From assembly GCA_026413225.1 (NCBI GenBank), contig CM048557.1, positions 60,688,987 through 60,752,986 on the forward strand: a DNA stretch of 64,000 nucleotides, given 5' to 3'. The stretch comes from Otis tarda. Lineage: Eukaryota; Chordata; Aves; Otidiformes; Otididae. Positions 1 through 13,000 of this stretch are shown here, piece after piece. Each line of letters begins with the position of its first letter. Within the stretch, counting starts at the first letter, position 1. A program made the translations under genes and the position numbers. The notes under the pieces are model-generated. The model was not told the origin of the DNA. It worked only from the letters and a program-made list of their open reading frames with translations, and did not search any database.

Positions 1-3000
1 AGATTAAATTTGAGAAAAAGAAGCAAATCAGGAAAGAGGCATGGCACCTAATTAGGCTCCTGCAGAAAGTGATCTGGTATGAGCCCAACTTTTGTCTTTC
101 TGGTGTTAGGCAAAAAGGGCCCAGTTTATGAGAACTTAGCCTTCCCTGTCTTCATGGGACAAAGTCCCCCTGAAAAAAGGAATACCGGGGGAAAAAAAGA
201 TTGGAAACTTAGGTGTAAATTCAGTAGTGGCGTGTTGGATAAGGACTGCAGAAAATCCAGCACTCTGGAGTGTTTCAGAAGTGGCTTCATGTAAATACAT
301 TCTCACATGAATTTTATTGAAGTAAGGAGTTTTGTGAAGTTGGATTTTGTTTAATTTAGTTGGCCCCATGTCCACATTAGCTTGGCCTATATTTTAGCCT
401 AATGAGTACTTGGCTGGGATACCATCAAGCATATCGCTGGTACTGCAAAAGTGTGTAAGGCTTGATGAGTCCTTATGTGGTGGTCTTTGCCTAGACCGGT
501 CTGGGAGCCCAAACGAAACATAAAAAAGCAGCTGCCCAGCTGCTTTTTGTATTAGTTAAAAGAACTGACGGTGCTTTTTGTAGGAGCTGAGGATGACAAT
601 TACCTAAATTCATATTCAGAGTCTACAGTTTGATAGTGATGTTTCATTTTGCCTAAATTGCCCTGTTCTTTCTATTAGATCCTTAACCTTTCCCTTAAAA
701 AACAAAACAAAACAACAAAACCAAGCCAACAAAGCCCAATAAACTCAACAAGCTGTTTGATACTGCTGGTACAAGATGTCTGTGATGTTCCACCTCCAGA
801 AACAACCTCTTTTTAATGTAGGGCAAAGTAATTCTTTGCATTCAAACACAGAGAGGTTGTAATTAAGCTTTGTGCACTGCTACCTGAGAAGAGATGCGTT
901 TTAAACGTGAACCACACACATCATTATTAGTGCAGTTGGCCCCTTGCCTATCAAAGCACTCATTATTTTCTACAACAGCTACTCCAGTTCCTCTGCTTTT
1001 TCAGTTTCCTGTTATCTTGCATGGACATCAGCAGTCCCTTTGTCAAATTTCTTAGTAAAATCATGGCACTCCAGACTCATAGGAAGGGGATTTATCAGCA
1101 CTACAGCAGTTAATTGCTTTAGCTAGCCTATGGCACTGTCCTTTGAACAGTGGAGATGCAGAAAGTGTGTGAATATTGTTGGAAGTGAGTCACTCTGAAA
1201 GTTGTTCTGCCTTGGTGGGGAAGTTAAGACAACTAGTAATGGATTTGATATCTTTGATTTGCTTTTTGAAATGGTCCAAAACTGTTACTGAGCTATTTTG
1301 AGAGATGCTATACTTTAAAAAGGCTAACTTTTCTTTTTATTTGTTTATATATTTTGCTTAGCTTGACCTTTTTGGATACATTTGAGTTGTTAGTGCTTAG
1401 TTAGGCGCTAGAACACACAATTCCTGAGTAAATTTGTCCTTTGTATCTCATTCTCTTTCACATATGTTTCCCAGAGGAGCTCCTTCAGCCAGATCTATTG
1501 AAGGAATAATTATTTAATCAGGATTTAATGTATATTTTGATTGCACTTTGAAGACATTCTCATGAGAAGTTTTTATCATTTCAACAAGGGATCATAGCAT
1601 GTAAACAAGGAAATAAACATCTTTCATATTAATCAACAAGATGATTAAATAATAACCACAATTGTTAATTGGTACTTGGAGATAAAGGGTAATGACTGTC
1701 TTGAGTTTGACAATGAGAGTACCAACAGGTAGAGACTCTTTTCTGCACAATAAAGCTGCATATAATTTAGGAGATATTACGGTTTTAATGTGCAGCTGCA
1801 ACCATAAGGAAGTTGTTCAGCTCTTTGCCTGGTGTCCTATTTCAGGCATATGTTTTCATACTGAATGAGGTATTAGTAAGGAGATTTGAGATTTAGGCAG
1901 TTAAATCAGTTCTAATTGCCACCAAAAACCCGTGATTCTGTATAAACCCATGGTTGCAGTGTTTTGTTTCGCTGTGGGATGAAGTTCCTGCTGGTTTCAG
2001 GATGCAGCAGGAGTCAAAAGCTGCTTCTTTCCTCAGAGGCAAAAGTCCAACTTGTCCTTCACAAGACAGTGGTTTCTGGCTCCCTCTGAGTTTGGAAGTA
2101 GATCCTCATTTTTTCATCACACAAGTCTTTGTCTTTTTCTAAATACTGGAATGTTTATAGAGGGAGAAGGAAGCATGTAGGGGGTCTGCATCTCCAGAAG
2201 TCGATGAAGTAAAAAGGTCCAGGAGTTTTAACACACAAGTTTGGGAATATACAGCATATGTCTGGGAATTTTGGCAATCTGTATTGAGAGACCTGTCCCT
2301 CATACTAACTAGCTGTCTAATCTTTACCCAAGTGAGTAATTTTGCTCCTCAGACACAACCAGTTCTTTGTGCCGTAACTCATTTGAAGCCAGGAGTGCTG
2401 CAGGAAGAAACTGTGCAGCCCTCCTGCTCTCGGTGTTCATTTTTGCTTCTAACCTACTGTAAATAGAAGCAAAGGAAGAGTTTCCTTCTCTGATTAGCTT
2501 ACTAAGCTGACTCAGCCTGAGGCTGCCTGGTGACTAGATTTGTTGCAAGGTCTAGATTTACCCTGAATTAGGTATGACAGCAAAGCACTGCCTTAGTTTC
2601 TCCATATGTCTGTTGCTTATAATACTTCACAGATGCTAGTGCTAGTTTGATCTCACTGAAAAGTACTTGGAGATCCTGGGCTGAAAGGCATGATGAAAAT
2701 ACAAAGTAGCTGTTGTATAAAGAGACTTTTTGTTGTCACATATTTATAAACTAATTTGTCCAAAGTGGCAAACCTTTATATTGCAAGTATGGATCAGAAT
2801 AGTGTTTTGTCCCCAGAAGACCTGTTGGCATCAGTAACATTGTCTCAGGTTGCTCACAGATGCTGGCAGTGTAACACTTCGCATTTTTGCTGGCTTAACA
2901 GTCATTCAAAGTAATGTTAAAAGGTAGCATGTTGAATGCTTTTATGATATGTGTCTGAGGGTGGGCTGTCTACCGAGAGTCTCAGGGTCAGATTACGCAT

Positions 3001-3914
3001 GTCTTATTCAGGTGGCAAAGCTCTTCTTGGCTTTGACAGAGAGATTTCACCCTCACTGCCACCCCCAGTTGCCCAGTGCATGCTCACTAACACATATATT
3101 TGTTCTACGTAACTCTGCAGGGTGATTATTTTTTATCCCATGTGAGTTTTGATGTAGACTCAAGTTTCTGTTTTTGTTTCTTGTTGTACTGTTTGGTGTT
3201 GCTGATGGGGAATAGCAGAAAAACTGATAATGTTCCTATTCTTATTCACAAGGAAGAATGTTACAATTTTAATTGTATGTTTTAATTTTTCCTTCTTAAT
3301 CTTTTATGTTTTGAAATTCTGCATTTCAAAAGCAGGATCATTATCACTCAGAACATTAAAGCATGTCTTTTAAATAGCTTTCCCTTTTAATGTGAAAGAA
3401 TGGAATTGAGGAGGAAAAACCAATCTGTCTTGAAGTAAATTCTGTGTTATCTAAGGATTTTCAGCGCAGCCAACAAGAGCAGATCTTGAGCTCAGCTGAC
3501 TTGGAGGGTTATGCTCTGCCTTGAGTAACTCGTAGAGTACAAAGAGCCACTTTCATAATGTTATCACCAGCAAAGTCCATCTGTTTCTGCCAGTGACAAG
3601 GGGATTATTCTAGCTTTTTATTACGTCAGTGAGAATTTAGCATTTTAGGGTTCAGCTGTCAAGCTGTTGGGGGAAAGAGGGGAAAGTTAGAAAACTCTGT
3701 TGGGGGAGAAATTAACCAAATGTTTTGCCAGTAATTTTTCTACCCATATTTCCTTCTATTAGTCTCTTGATGGTTTGTCCTTATGAAATCAGATTAGAAT
3801 GCAATGACTTGATTTGTTAAGCAGGCAGTGATGACAATGAGCATCTGTTTTTCTGGTCCGGAGTCACCTTAACACGTAGTAATATTGTCCTTTCTTGCTA
3901 TTACTTTTATACAG
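1..3914 (+). other. KIF26A: KIF26A upstream intron (partial)
   Basis: No exon with KIF26-like coding content, no CR1 and no LTR is recognised here. The sequence is AT-rich and apparently unique. It includes a perfect short inverted repeat at 523-548. Small reading frames are all under 80 codons and look like chance. Confidence 0.7.
523..548. repeat. Perfect 12-bp inverted repeat with two CAGCTG boxes
   Basis: The left arm aaaaagcagctg (523-534) and right arm cagctgcttttt (537-548) are separated by two C bases. Each arm contains the palindromic E-box CAGCTG. A short hairpin could form in RNA. A function is not shown. Confidence 0.75.
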
Positions 3915-4098
3915 AGCAGCACAGAAGCTTAACCTGTCTTCGAAGAGAAAGAAATACCATCCGCCCCTGCCACGCACACACGACTTCTCTATTTATGCTA
4001 CTAATTTTAGTGGCATCCTGCAGCTCTGTCCTCCCCCAGCACCACCATGCCTTCTGAGAGCTGTGTCCAAAATCAAGGACAACCCTGGCATTGGAAAG
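3915..4098 (+). CDS. KIF26A: KIF26A coding exon: linker just before the motor domain
   Basis: The acceptor is ttttatacag ending at 3914 and the donor is gtaact at 4099. The exon begins with the third base of a split codon and ends in phase 0. It encodes [15 protein letters not shown], then a segment ending in [17 protein letters not shown] and GIGK. This segment, with its basic RKK run and proline-rich PPPAPP, precedes the motor domain in both KIF26 paralogues. The upstream exon supplying the first two bases of the Arg codon is not in the window. Confidence 0.92.
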
Positions 4099-7000
4099 GT
4101 AACTTTGGATTTTGATTTTTAAAAATAATTTTCTAGATGAATTGTAACAGGGCTGGAAGCTTTCAGCCTAGAACAAAGTTGGATAGGCTCAAGTGAAGGG
4201 TCTTGGTGCAGAGAGATAGCCACAACCGTTTGAATGTGCCTGCGAGCTGTTATCACCTGTTGACTTTGGAAAGAGTTGGCAGCCTCAGAGCAGATTCAGT
4301 GCTTGAGTGTTGGCTTCCTTGAAGCCAGTTAACATGACTGACAACAACATTGGCAAAAGTTCTTTTGTCTTTCCCACTATGAAAGCAAGAGACAAATTTT
4401 CCTTTGGCGTCGTTGGTCCAAAACCAGTGCACATACAGCTTCAGCTTTGGCAGAGGTAATCTCTGCACTGCCAGCAAGGCTCAGTCACTGGTGCTGTCTG
4501 TCTGCTATAGGTTAAGGCTTTATTTCCCTCTGCTTCACATGTCATTATAAATCATGAGTATGGAAATGAAGTAGCAGGAGAGAAATAGATGTCTCTCCAA
4601 CTTAGGAAATACAGCACCTTTCAAATTGTAAAATGTGTGCTAATTTTATTAAAAATAATTAAAACACAACCCAATTATTTAGAGCTTTATTCATATTTAT
4701 AGCTGTTTAATCACCCACACAGCAGTCTGAATAGTTGTTTACATAGGTTACAAGAGATCGACGTTTGAAGATAGGATTGAAGTATGTAATGTGCACAGGA
4801 GAGCTAAAATGTGCATCTTGAATAACCGTACAAATCAGCATTAATATAATGAGATTGACAGCCTAAATACCTATACCTGACACTGTTGCTCACTGAGAAT
4901 ACTCTGTATTTCTTAAGTCAGTGAGTTTGTGCTAAATGAAAAACAAGGGAGTAATTTGGGCTATTTTAAGCAGATGGAAACTCACAGATGAAAATTTGTT
5001 TTCTTCTCCTGCTTTTCCAGTGTGTTAGAAAAGACGATGTGGCATTAAATGGTGGAATATAGCAAACCCGGCATGGTAATTTAGAGATTCCCAGGTGGAG
5101 GAGGGTTTGCTGAGGAACATCCTTTCTAAGTGTGTGTTTTAGCTGAGCCCATCTGTTGTGCCTGCCTCTTCTCCATGAGGCTTAGCACTTGGCTGTGACA
5201 CCAGGAGTAACAGGGAGCATGGCATTTCTGAGGCTCTTTGCTTTAGGAAGACCTATAAAGCATGCTTGTTTCTCCTTCTGCCTGCAGCTCAATAAAACTG
5301 TCTTTGCCCCTCACTGCACTTCTGTGCCTGCAGCTATGTGTAGCCAAGAAATTTCAGCCTTCTTCCTACACTTTTGATGGTGGCTAGTGGAGCTTACCAG
5401 CATGACTTGTGCCTCATGGAAAGCTCTGGTTTATCTGGTCTCTTCAAACAGATCAACAAAGTCTAATAAAGATCAAGTGCATGATCCCGGATGTGGTCTA
5501 CCAACTTTCTTCGTTAGTTAGCACAGCAGAGGGCTTTCAAAGGAAAGAGCTCTACCAGAATGCCAAGGGGCATGGCAGGACCTTGAGCAGCTATGCTGCT
5601 CAGCTGTGTGAGCTTCTCCTCCAATACGGGATATATATGTAGCATGCTGGCAATGTGGGTGGTATTTCTCTCCTGCCTGGCACACTACACCAAGAATTTC
5701 CAGACTTTATGGGTCAACAAGGTGCTGTTGGCCCTCAGGTGTCTCTGTTGTTTAGCTCTCAGCTCTCAGACATTATTGAAGATACTGTCTGTTTGGGCCC
5801 AGGGTTCCAGCTGTGTCCTCACCATGTATTTGTTGACCACAGTTTGGAAGAATCCTGCGATGTCCTTGAGAGGATAAGGAGTTCTCTTCTAATTGAATCA
5901 GCCCTTAGTTCGTGAGTTAGGATCTAGACCATCCAAATGGTGATGGACTGTGCTAGATACTAGTTTTAATGCTCCTCAAAAAATAAAGTAACTAGGCGTC
6001 TTCTCTGATCCACAGTTTAAAATATGTAATATCTATTAAACGTATCTCTTAACTCATTCCTCTTTTGCAAATTTTTATAAATTACAGTGTTTGTCCATAG
6101 GAAAAAACCTCCAGCAAAATAGCTTTTTGTAAAAATTATGAGTCAGCACAAATGAAATCTCATATATCCTAATCCTTAGAACTTGTGGTCAAAAGAAAAG
6201 TGTCAGTCCTATACAGGTGTTCTTCTAGTACTAAACACTGATAGTTTCACCTTCTCTGAGCAATGCCAAGAAGCTTTTGGTAGCGTTTAGCCCACTGTGC
6301 AGTAACATTCGCCATTATAATTTCCTCCTTACTAGCTTCTGCTGATCAAGCTTTAGTCAGCTCATTATCTTGTTATGAGGATGATGGGAATAAAGTAATT
6401 ACCTTTCTTCCTCACTGCTTTGAGTATCATAGCAATTGAGAGAAAAATCAGCAAATGCTGGCAGATGTGCTGTGGTCCTCTGTTAACTTCAGTCTCTCTT
6501 CTAACAGCTTTTTACTTTACACTTGTCATAGTTCAGCTTACTTGGGACCAAGCTACGCAGTCTCTCACTCACTCCTCCCACCCTCCAAGGGAATGGGGGA
6601 GAGATAATATAACAAAAAGGCTCGAGGTTTGAGATAAGGACAGGGAGAGATCATTGAAGTTACTGTTACGGGCAAACCAGACTCGACTTGGGGAAAACTA
6701 TTCATTTATTACTAAAACCAAAGCAGGATAATGAGGAAGAAAACAAAAACAACTTCCCCCCAACCCTCTCTCTTCCAAGGCTTAACCAAGGCCTCCTGCC
6801 CCACCTCACCCTGGGCGGCACAGGGGGAACAGGGAATGAGAGTTGAGGTCAGTTCATCACTTGTTGCTTTCCACTGCTCCTTCCTCTCCTGCTCCAGCGT
6901 GGGGTCCCTCCCACGGGCTGCAGTCCTTCATGAACTGCTCCAGTGTGGGTCATTTTTTCACGGGGTGCAGTCCCTCAGGAGCGGCTGCCCCAGTAGGCCC

Positions 7001-10000
7001 TCCATGGGCCACAGCCTCCTTCAGGCTGTGGAGGACCTCCATGGTCCCCAGCCATGGTCCTCCATGGGCTGCAAGGGGACAGCCACCCTCACTGTGGGCT
7101 GTATGACAGGCTGCAGGGGAATCTTGGCCAGGAGCAGCATCACTACTCCCCCTCCTTCTTCACTGACCTTCGCGTCTGCAGCCATTCCTCTCACAAGAAA
7201 TTATTCACAATCGGCTCAGGCAGACACCTCTCAGGTTCTCCTCACATCTTCTCTGTCCACTTCTTGCTGGTGGGTTGAGCCTCCTCCTCTCTGCCCCAGC
7301 TTCTGGTTCTTCACTTCTCCTTTTTTTTTTTTTTTTTTTTTTTTTTTTCCCCTTCTTAAATACGTTACCACAGAGATAGTATCACTGAACATTCTGCTGC
7401 CAGTTGGCTGGGTTGCCAGGGGTGGATCTGCCCTAGACCTGGCCGAGTCCAGAGGACAAAGGGGAAACTTCTAGCAGCTTCTTGCAGAAGCTGCCACAGT
7501 AGCCCCCCCGCCACTAAACACATTGCTGCTCCTGGTTGTCTTTTCCCATGGCTTTTTCTTGCAGCCTGTCCAATAATAAGTACAAGATATGCATAGGAAA
7601 CAGAATCAGTGATGGATTCTGGAGTCACTTTTTCCTACCGCAGCATCTGTGGCTGTGGCTGGTGCTCTGCTTGGTTTGTGTGATCGTTCCCAGGTCAGTG
7701 GTGTCCCTTGCTCTATTATTACTGTGTGGTTACAGTGGGTTAAGCAGCTGCTGGGACAGTCTTCTCCTTCCTCGCCTCCTGACTTGCTGCTGTTATGTCT
7801 TTCATGGTTACTTATGATGTGGAGGACTGGTTCCTTGCTGGTTTCTGCTATACGGGTAAGAATGTAGCAGTGCTGATGGGCTGCCTAATTCCCACTTCAC
7901 TTTACTAAGCTGAGAATGACTCATTGAGGACCAGCCCTTATTCTCCTCAAGGAGGTGATTTCTCTGAGCACAGATAGCTTGACAAGTTTTAATTCCCTTC
8001 TTGTCAAATGGTTTCTTTCAGAGCAGGACATGATTCTGTAGAGAAATATGTCTTTTCTTACTGTGAAGGGGCTGAAGAGATAAAATTTAAGAGTATAGGT
8101 TGTGTAAGAATTAAAAATAAAGTAACAAACTGGAAACCCATGAAGTGTCCAAGATACTTCAATGGGAGCAATGTGGCTCCCTTTATGAAAAGCTGGAAAG
8201 GTGAATGATATGTCAACTGTGTGGAAATACAGTTTATTGTAAGTAAGTACACTACAATGGCTGATTATTATCAGTAATGACATACTCTAGGTGGTCCCAT
8301 TTCTTTTATAAATCTACTGAAAGCTTAGAGCAAAGTACATGTTGAAAATTTTACAATGACCAATATGACTGGCTTTCTGTATTGCCCCTGTGATGGTAAT
8401 TCTCAACATTTTTTCTCCCTGCTGATGCTCAAGGTTGTCTTTTAGCTGGTATTCAATACAATATAAGAGACACAGGAACAGAATGTGGAAAATGTGATGT
8501 CACTTTGGGGACAAAAGGGAAAGCAGGGCTCCAGAGGGAATCTAGAAGTATAGCGTCGTAAGGCTGACTTTCAGACCAGGCAACCAGACAAAGTGGCTGA
8601 AATAATAATAAAGACAGAAATTAGCAGTCAAGGATTAATGTAATATAGTGGGGATCAGTTGATGGAGCTTTTACAAGTGGAACACATGTTAGCATTCTGT
8701 GGAAGAGTCAGTGAGCATTTGAATAGGGTTGATCTGGTTGATAGTGTATTTGGATTTTGAAAAAGCTTTTGACAAGTGCCCTGACCTAGGTTTCTTAAAA
8801 AAACCCCTAAGCTGTCATGTATTCTCTAGTGTTTTAATAACTGGTAGGAAACAAAAGGGCAGATTTCACACTGGAGTAAAGTTAGCAGTGGTGTTACACG
8901 ACGGTCCATGCTGTTCGGTGTCTTCCTAAATGGTTTGGATGAGGTGGTGAAGCTGTGGATTCAAAGCAGCCAAAGCTAAAACTGACTGTGAAGACTTGGA
9001 AAAAGGTGTCATGACACTGAAATTACTGAGTGGATAAAGAGGCAGATGAACTTCCATATTGATTAACACAAGTAATGTACATAAGAAAAGGAGCTCTAAC
9101 TGTGCATGCACAAATGATAAGCTGTAAGGAAATCAGGCATGACCGTAACCCATTTTACCAGCCATTGTGAAAGCTACAGCATTAGGTTTGTTTTCATGAA
9201 TCTGAGCTTCTTAAGAAATGCTTTATCGACTGTTCAGGTGGCAAGAAGATTAAGTGTCTTTAGTTTTAAGGGGTCTCTAAGAGTACATGATATAAATACA
9301 TGTTCCTCTTCAGGCTCATAATGCTTGAGTAAGTCACTCATTGGTGTTTTTTCTCTACTGGACTTCTTCCTTGAGGAAATATCTTTAAAGAAGTTTCGTA
9401 GAGGATCGTAGCAACTGAAGAAATATGAAGATTTCCCCTCCTTTCCCATGTATTTATCTCTAAATTAGCTTCTCAGAGAGGAGCTATGGCTGTGGCTGAG
9501 CGAGGGAAGGGCTGGATCCTAAGACCCTAGCATGCAGAAGCGGCAGCAGTATCTGTTTTGCTGCTGGCACAGACCTGGACCCCAGTAAGCCTAAACCTTT
9601 GGGAAAAACACCTCACCAAACAAATTAACAGCTGGACCTGGAATTTTACCTTCCTTATTTGATATACACTTTCAAAGCTGCCCTACGATGACTATTGGCT
9701 TATCTGACCAAAGAAACTCCCTTTGGCCAAAGCACCAATTCAGTGGAGGGCTTCCCTATACATAAAGTCCTTTTCATTGGTTTCAAAGTTAAACACGTGA
9801 ATAAGCATTATTCTCAACTAGGTGAAGGGACAGTTGAATCTAAGGGACTGACTGAGTTGAGCATAGGCAGCATCAGGACTTATCTTGGGTGTTTCTGTGG
9901 TGCTGAGAATTGGACGGTCTGTCACTGGTTGTGAGACCATGTCTCAAACCTGTGAGCTAGACAGACATTTGGGGAAGGGAAGAGGCTTGAATTTTTGCTT

Positions 10001-13000
10001 TTCATAAGCTGTATGACTATAGCAAAGGCAGTAACTGTGCATTGTAAGAACTTCTGGAGTAGGCAGGCATGTGAAAATATTGTGATGGTCAGTTCTTGCG
10101 ATTGAACTCAGTAATTGATTATTTGAGCCCAAGATCTAAACTTGTTCTTAATCTCACATCATCATCTCCATGCATATCATACAGTTCTGCTGTGGTGAAG
10201 TTGCTATATGGCTTTTATGGTTGAATGTATTTGTACTCATATGTACATACTTACCACAGCAGAGAGCCTTTATGTATCTTTTGCAATTTCTGTTTATAAT
10301 TTCTCATTGTTTCAAGTACTGTCTTGGAAGGTGGGTGATAAATGTCTTATTAATTTCTTTTACGTTTCACAAATAACAATTTTTCCCCTTATAATAATTT
10401 CAGCAGGAGTGTGTAGACTCGTCCTGTGATACAAATCTTTAATTAAGCCTTTTGCTTAATTTTCTTTACTAAGTGTAAAGGTGCTTGCAGGGTTTGTCAA
10501 TATTCAGGAATAGCAAGCAGGGAAAAGTTTGGAAAAAATATTAGAACTGTAGGTCTGTCTGGGACCAGTGTTTCATATAATCAACAATAATCAAACTCTT
10601 ATGCGCAAAGGAAAATCCCACTACCAGTGCGAACTGGATACTGAAACGAATTTTGCTCACTACTGATAAATGTTACGTAGTGAATTTCGTATCTTTCTCT
10701 TGAATGTGCCAAAAACATCAGAGTCCAAATAATTTAGCTGAATCCTACTTAAAAGGCAATGATCCAGTACAGTATGATTCTTGTAACTGAATCATTTTTG
10801 TGGTCTCTCTGGGTGTTATTAAATTTAATGTCAGAATAGTAGGAAAGATGTCTGAAAGCCATTTAATATTGTCACTGGAAAGAAGTTAGATTATGCTCAA
10901 TTTCTGACATTAATGTGCTACTTAAGATAATTTATCATATTGTGGTATTAAAAAAGACATCCTTTTTGCAGTGGCTGCTGTGTGGCATTCTAATTTGCTA
11001 TTTTTCTTTAGCATGGTAGGAAGCCTTTTTCATGCAAAATATTTTTTCTCGGATTCTATTCAGCTCACTCTTTATAATACTGCATCACTTACAACAGCAA
11101 CTTTAACTGCTTGTCTCTTCCAAGGATCCTGTCAATTTTTTATGTTAGAATGACAGAATCCTCCTATGTGAGACAACTGAAATGGAGCATTTAAAGAGAA
11201 CTTGAATTGTCAGACATCTTTCTTGGACAGGTATATAGATACTGGTCTCCATTTATGTGTTTTAGACATTTACTTTCATTTATGCTTTACCAAGCCATAG
11301 CTAAGGTACTGCTAATATGATTTACTGATCATTCAGAGTTTTCTTAAGTGTGCTGTATGTCCCATTCACTGGTTCTTACGATGGTTTGATGACGGATAAC
11401 GAATAGATACTTAATTTTGTCATCTTTATTGCTGCTTGTTTCCTAATGACTAGAGTGTTATTTCTGGTATAAATCATGTATCATACTAAATACTCTTCTA
11501 CTGATGTGTGTAGTCCTATATCACCCAAGGTACTTATATCCCTGCCAAATGCCTTGAACTGCTTAAACAAAAATGTGGAAAAATTAGATAAAAATCCATA
11601 AACTCTTCCACTTCATTTTCACCTTTAAAAATGAAATAGTTTTCTTCATGTCTTCTGGGAGTAGAGAATCAATTCTTCTTTAATAGAGTACAATACAGAA
11701 GTGATTTTTTTTTTTTTTTTTTTGGTTGTCCCAGGGGAGCTAGATGGTCTATGCTAGCATGGCAGTTTTGCATATAAATTTGCTATCCACTGGTAGTGGC
11801 AGTATATGAAAGGCTTGTAAGAACTACCCACAGTAAACCAATTTAGCAAGGGTTATATATCTGTCAGTTACAATTAAATCCATGAAAAATATTGGCTCTG
11901 AACTAGGACTTCTGTAATTTGATTTACACTGTAGTTGAAAAATAAGTGATTTCATTGGAAAATGGTCTTTATTCAACTGAATGTGAATTCTTTGTAACTT
12001 CTTGCTGAGAAATCTTAATTCAGAATGGTGGATGTCTAAACATAGTTATTTAATTAACCTGCTGTTATATGCCATTTTGTGAACATTGGACAAAATTAAC
12101 TTCCTGGCTGCACGATGCCTGTCAAGGATGTGTGTTTCCAGGGAATATTTAGTGTCCGTTCAAATTTGATATAATGACATTTATTGCTAAAGACCAAATT
12201 GCTTGTTCATTTAGGGATTATGATACTGCTGTAATGCAAAATATGACCAGCATTTTTAGAATGAATTCCAGTATAGTGCCAGCACTTTCCCAAAATACAG
12301 ACAGACAAAGTCAGAGTTTATTTTAGTAAAAAAGGCTTGAGTATGTGTATTTTTAAATTTTTACGTGCTTTTAAATTCATTCCTGCTATTTTTTCCTTCT
12401 CATTCTGTGTAATTTGAAACTTGACAACTATATAAGCATCAAATGCTAACAAAGCATCTTTATAAAGACAAGAACACTACACATCCATTGATTTCAAAGG
12501 AGATGCCATATGTTACAGTTATGCCTGTGCTAACATATTTGGCTGGGTCAGGCTCTTAATTTCCTCAGCATTCAAAACGCCACGGAGTCTACTCATTACT
12601 TTGTGAATTAGTGAGTCTTTTCTGTCTACATGTCTGCCCTAAATTAAACTGCATAGAGTATTTGGCACCCTTCACTCCACTGAAAGATAAATGACCAACT
12701 TTCTGAGAGATATGTATAGTATTTTTTGTATTTGTTGTCTAAAACATGTAGTAGAGATCCGTGATAGTCTTAGGAGCAGAATTCAAATCACCTGGTTCTA
12801 TAAGTATGAGACAGTCCTTCCGCTTTTGGTGGTCTTAGAGTTGATAGCCCTTCCATCTCTTTTGATTATGGGGTAATAATCAATGTGAACTTGACTGTTT
12901 CAGTCTCCTGTCTGTTTCTGTCTAAATTTATGTAGGATTGTGACATTCTCTCTCTTACCACTAGCTCTTTTCTCTACAAATTCAGCCTTGGACGTGATTT

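Noticed and set aside
5593-5915. Overlapping 86-94 codon open frames
   Set aside because: No motif, no splice context matching KIF26A and two frames open at once, as expected by chance in a locally stop-poor stretch.
6731-7474. 247-codon plus-strand open frame
   Set aside because: It lies wholly within the LTR, includes the poly-T tract as a Phe run and is antisense to the element.
11147-11162. agaatgacagaatcct as a CR1 end
   Set aside because: Only a few bases resemble the CR1 tail and nothing beside them matches.
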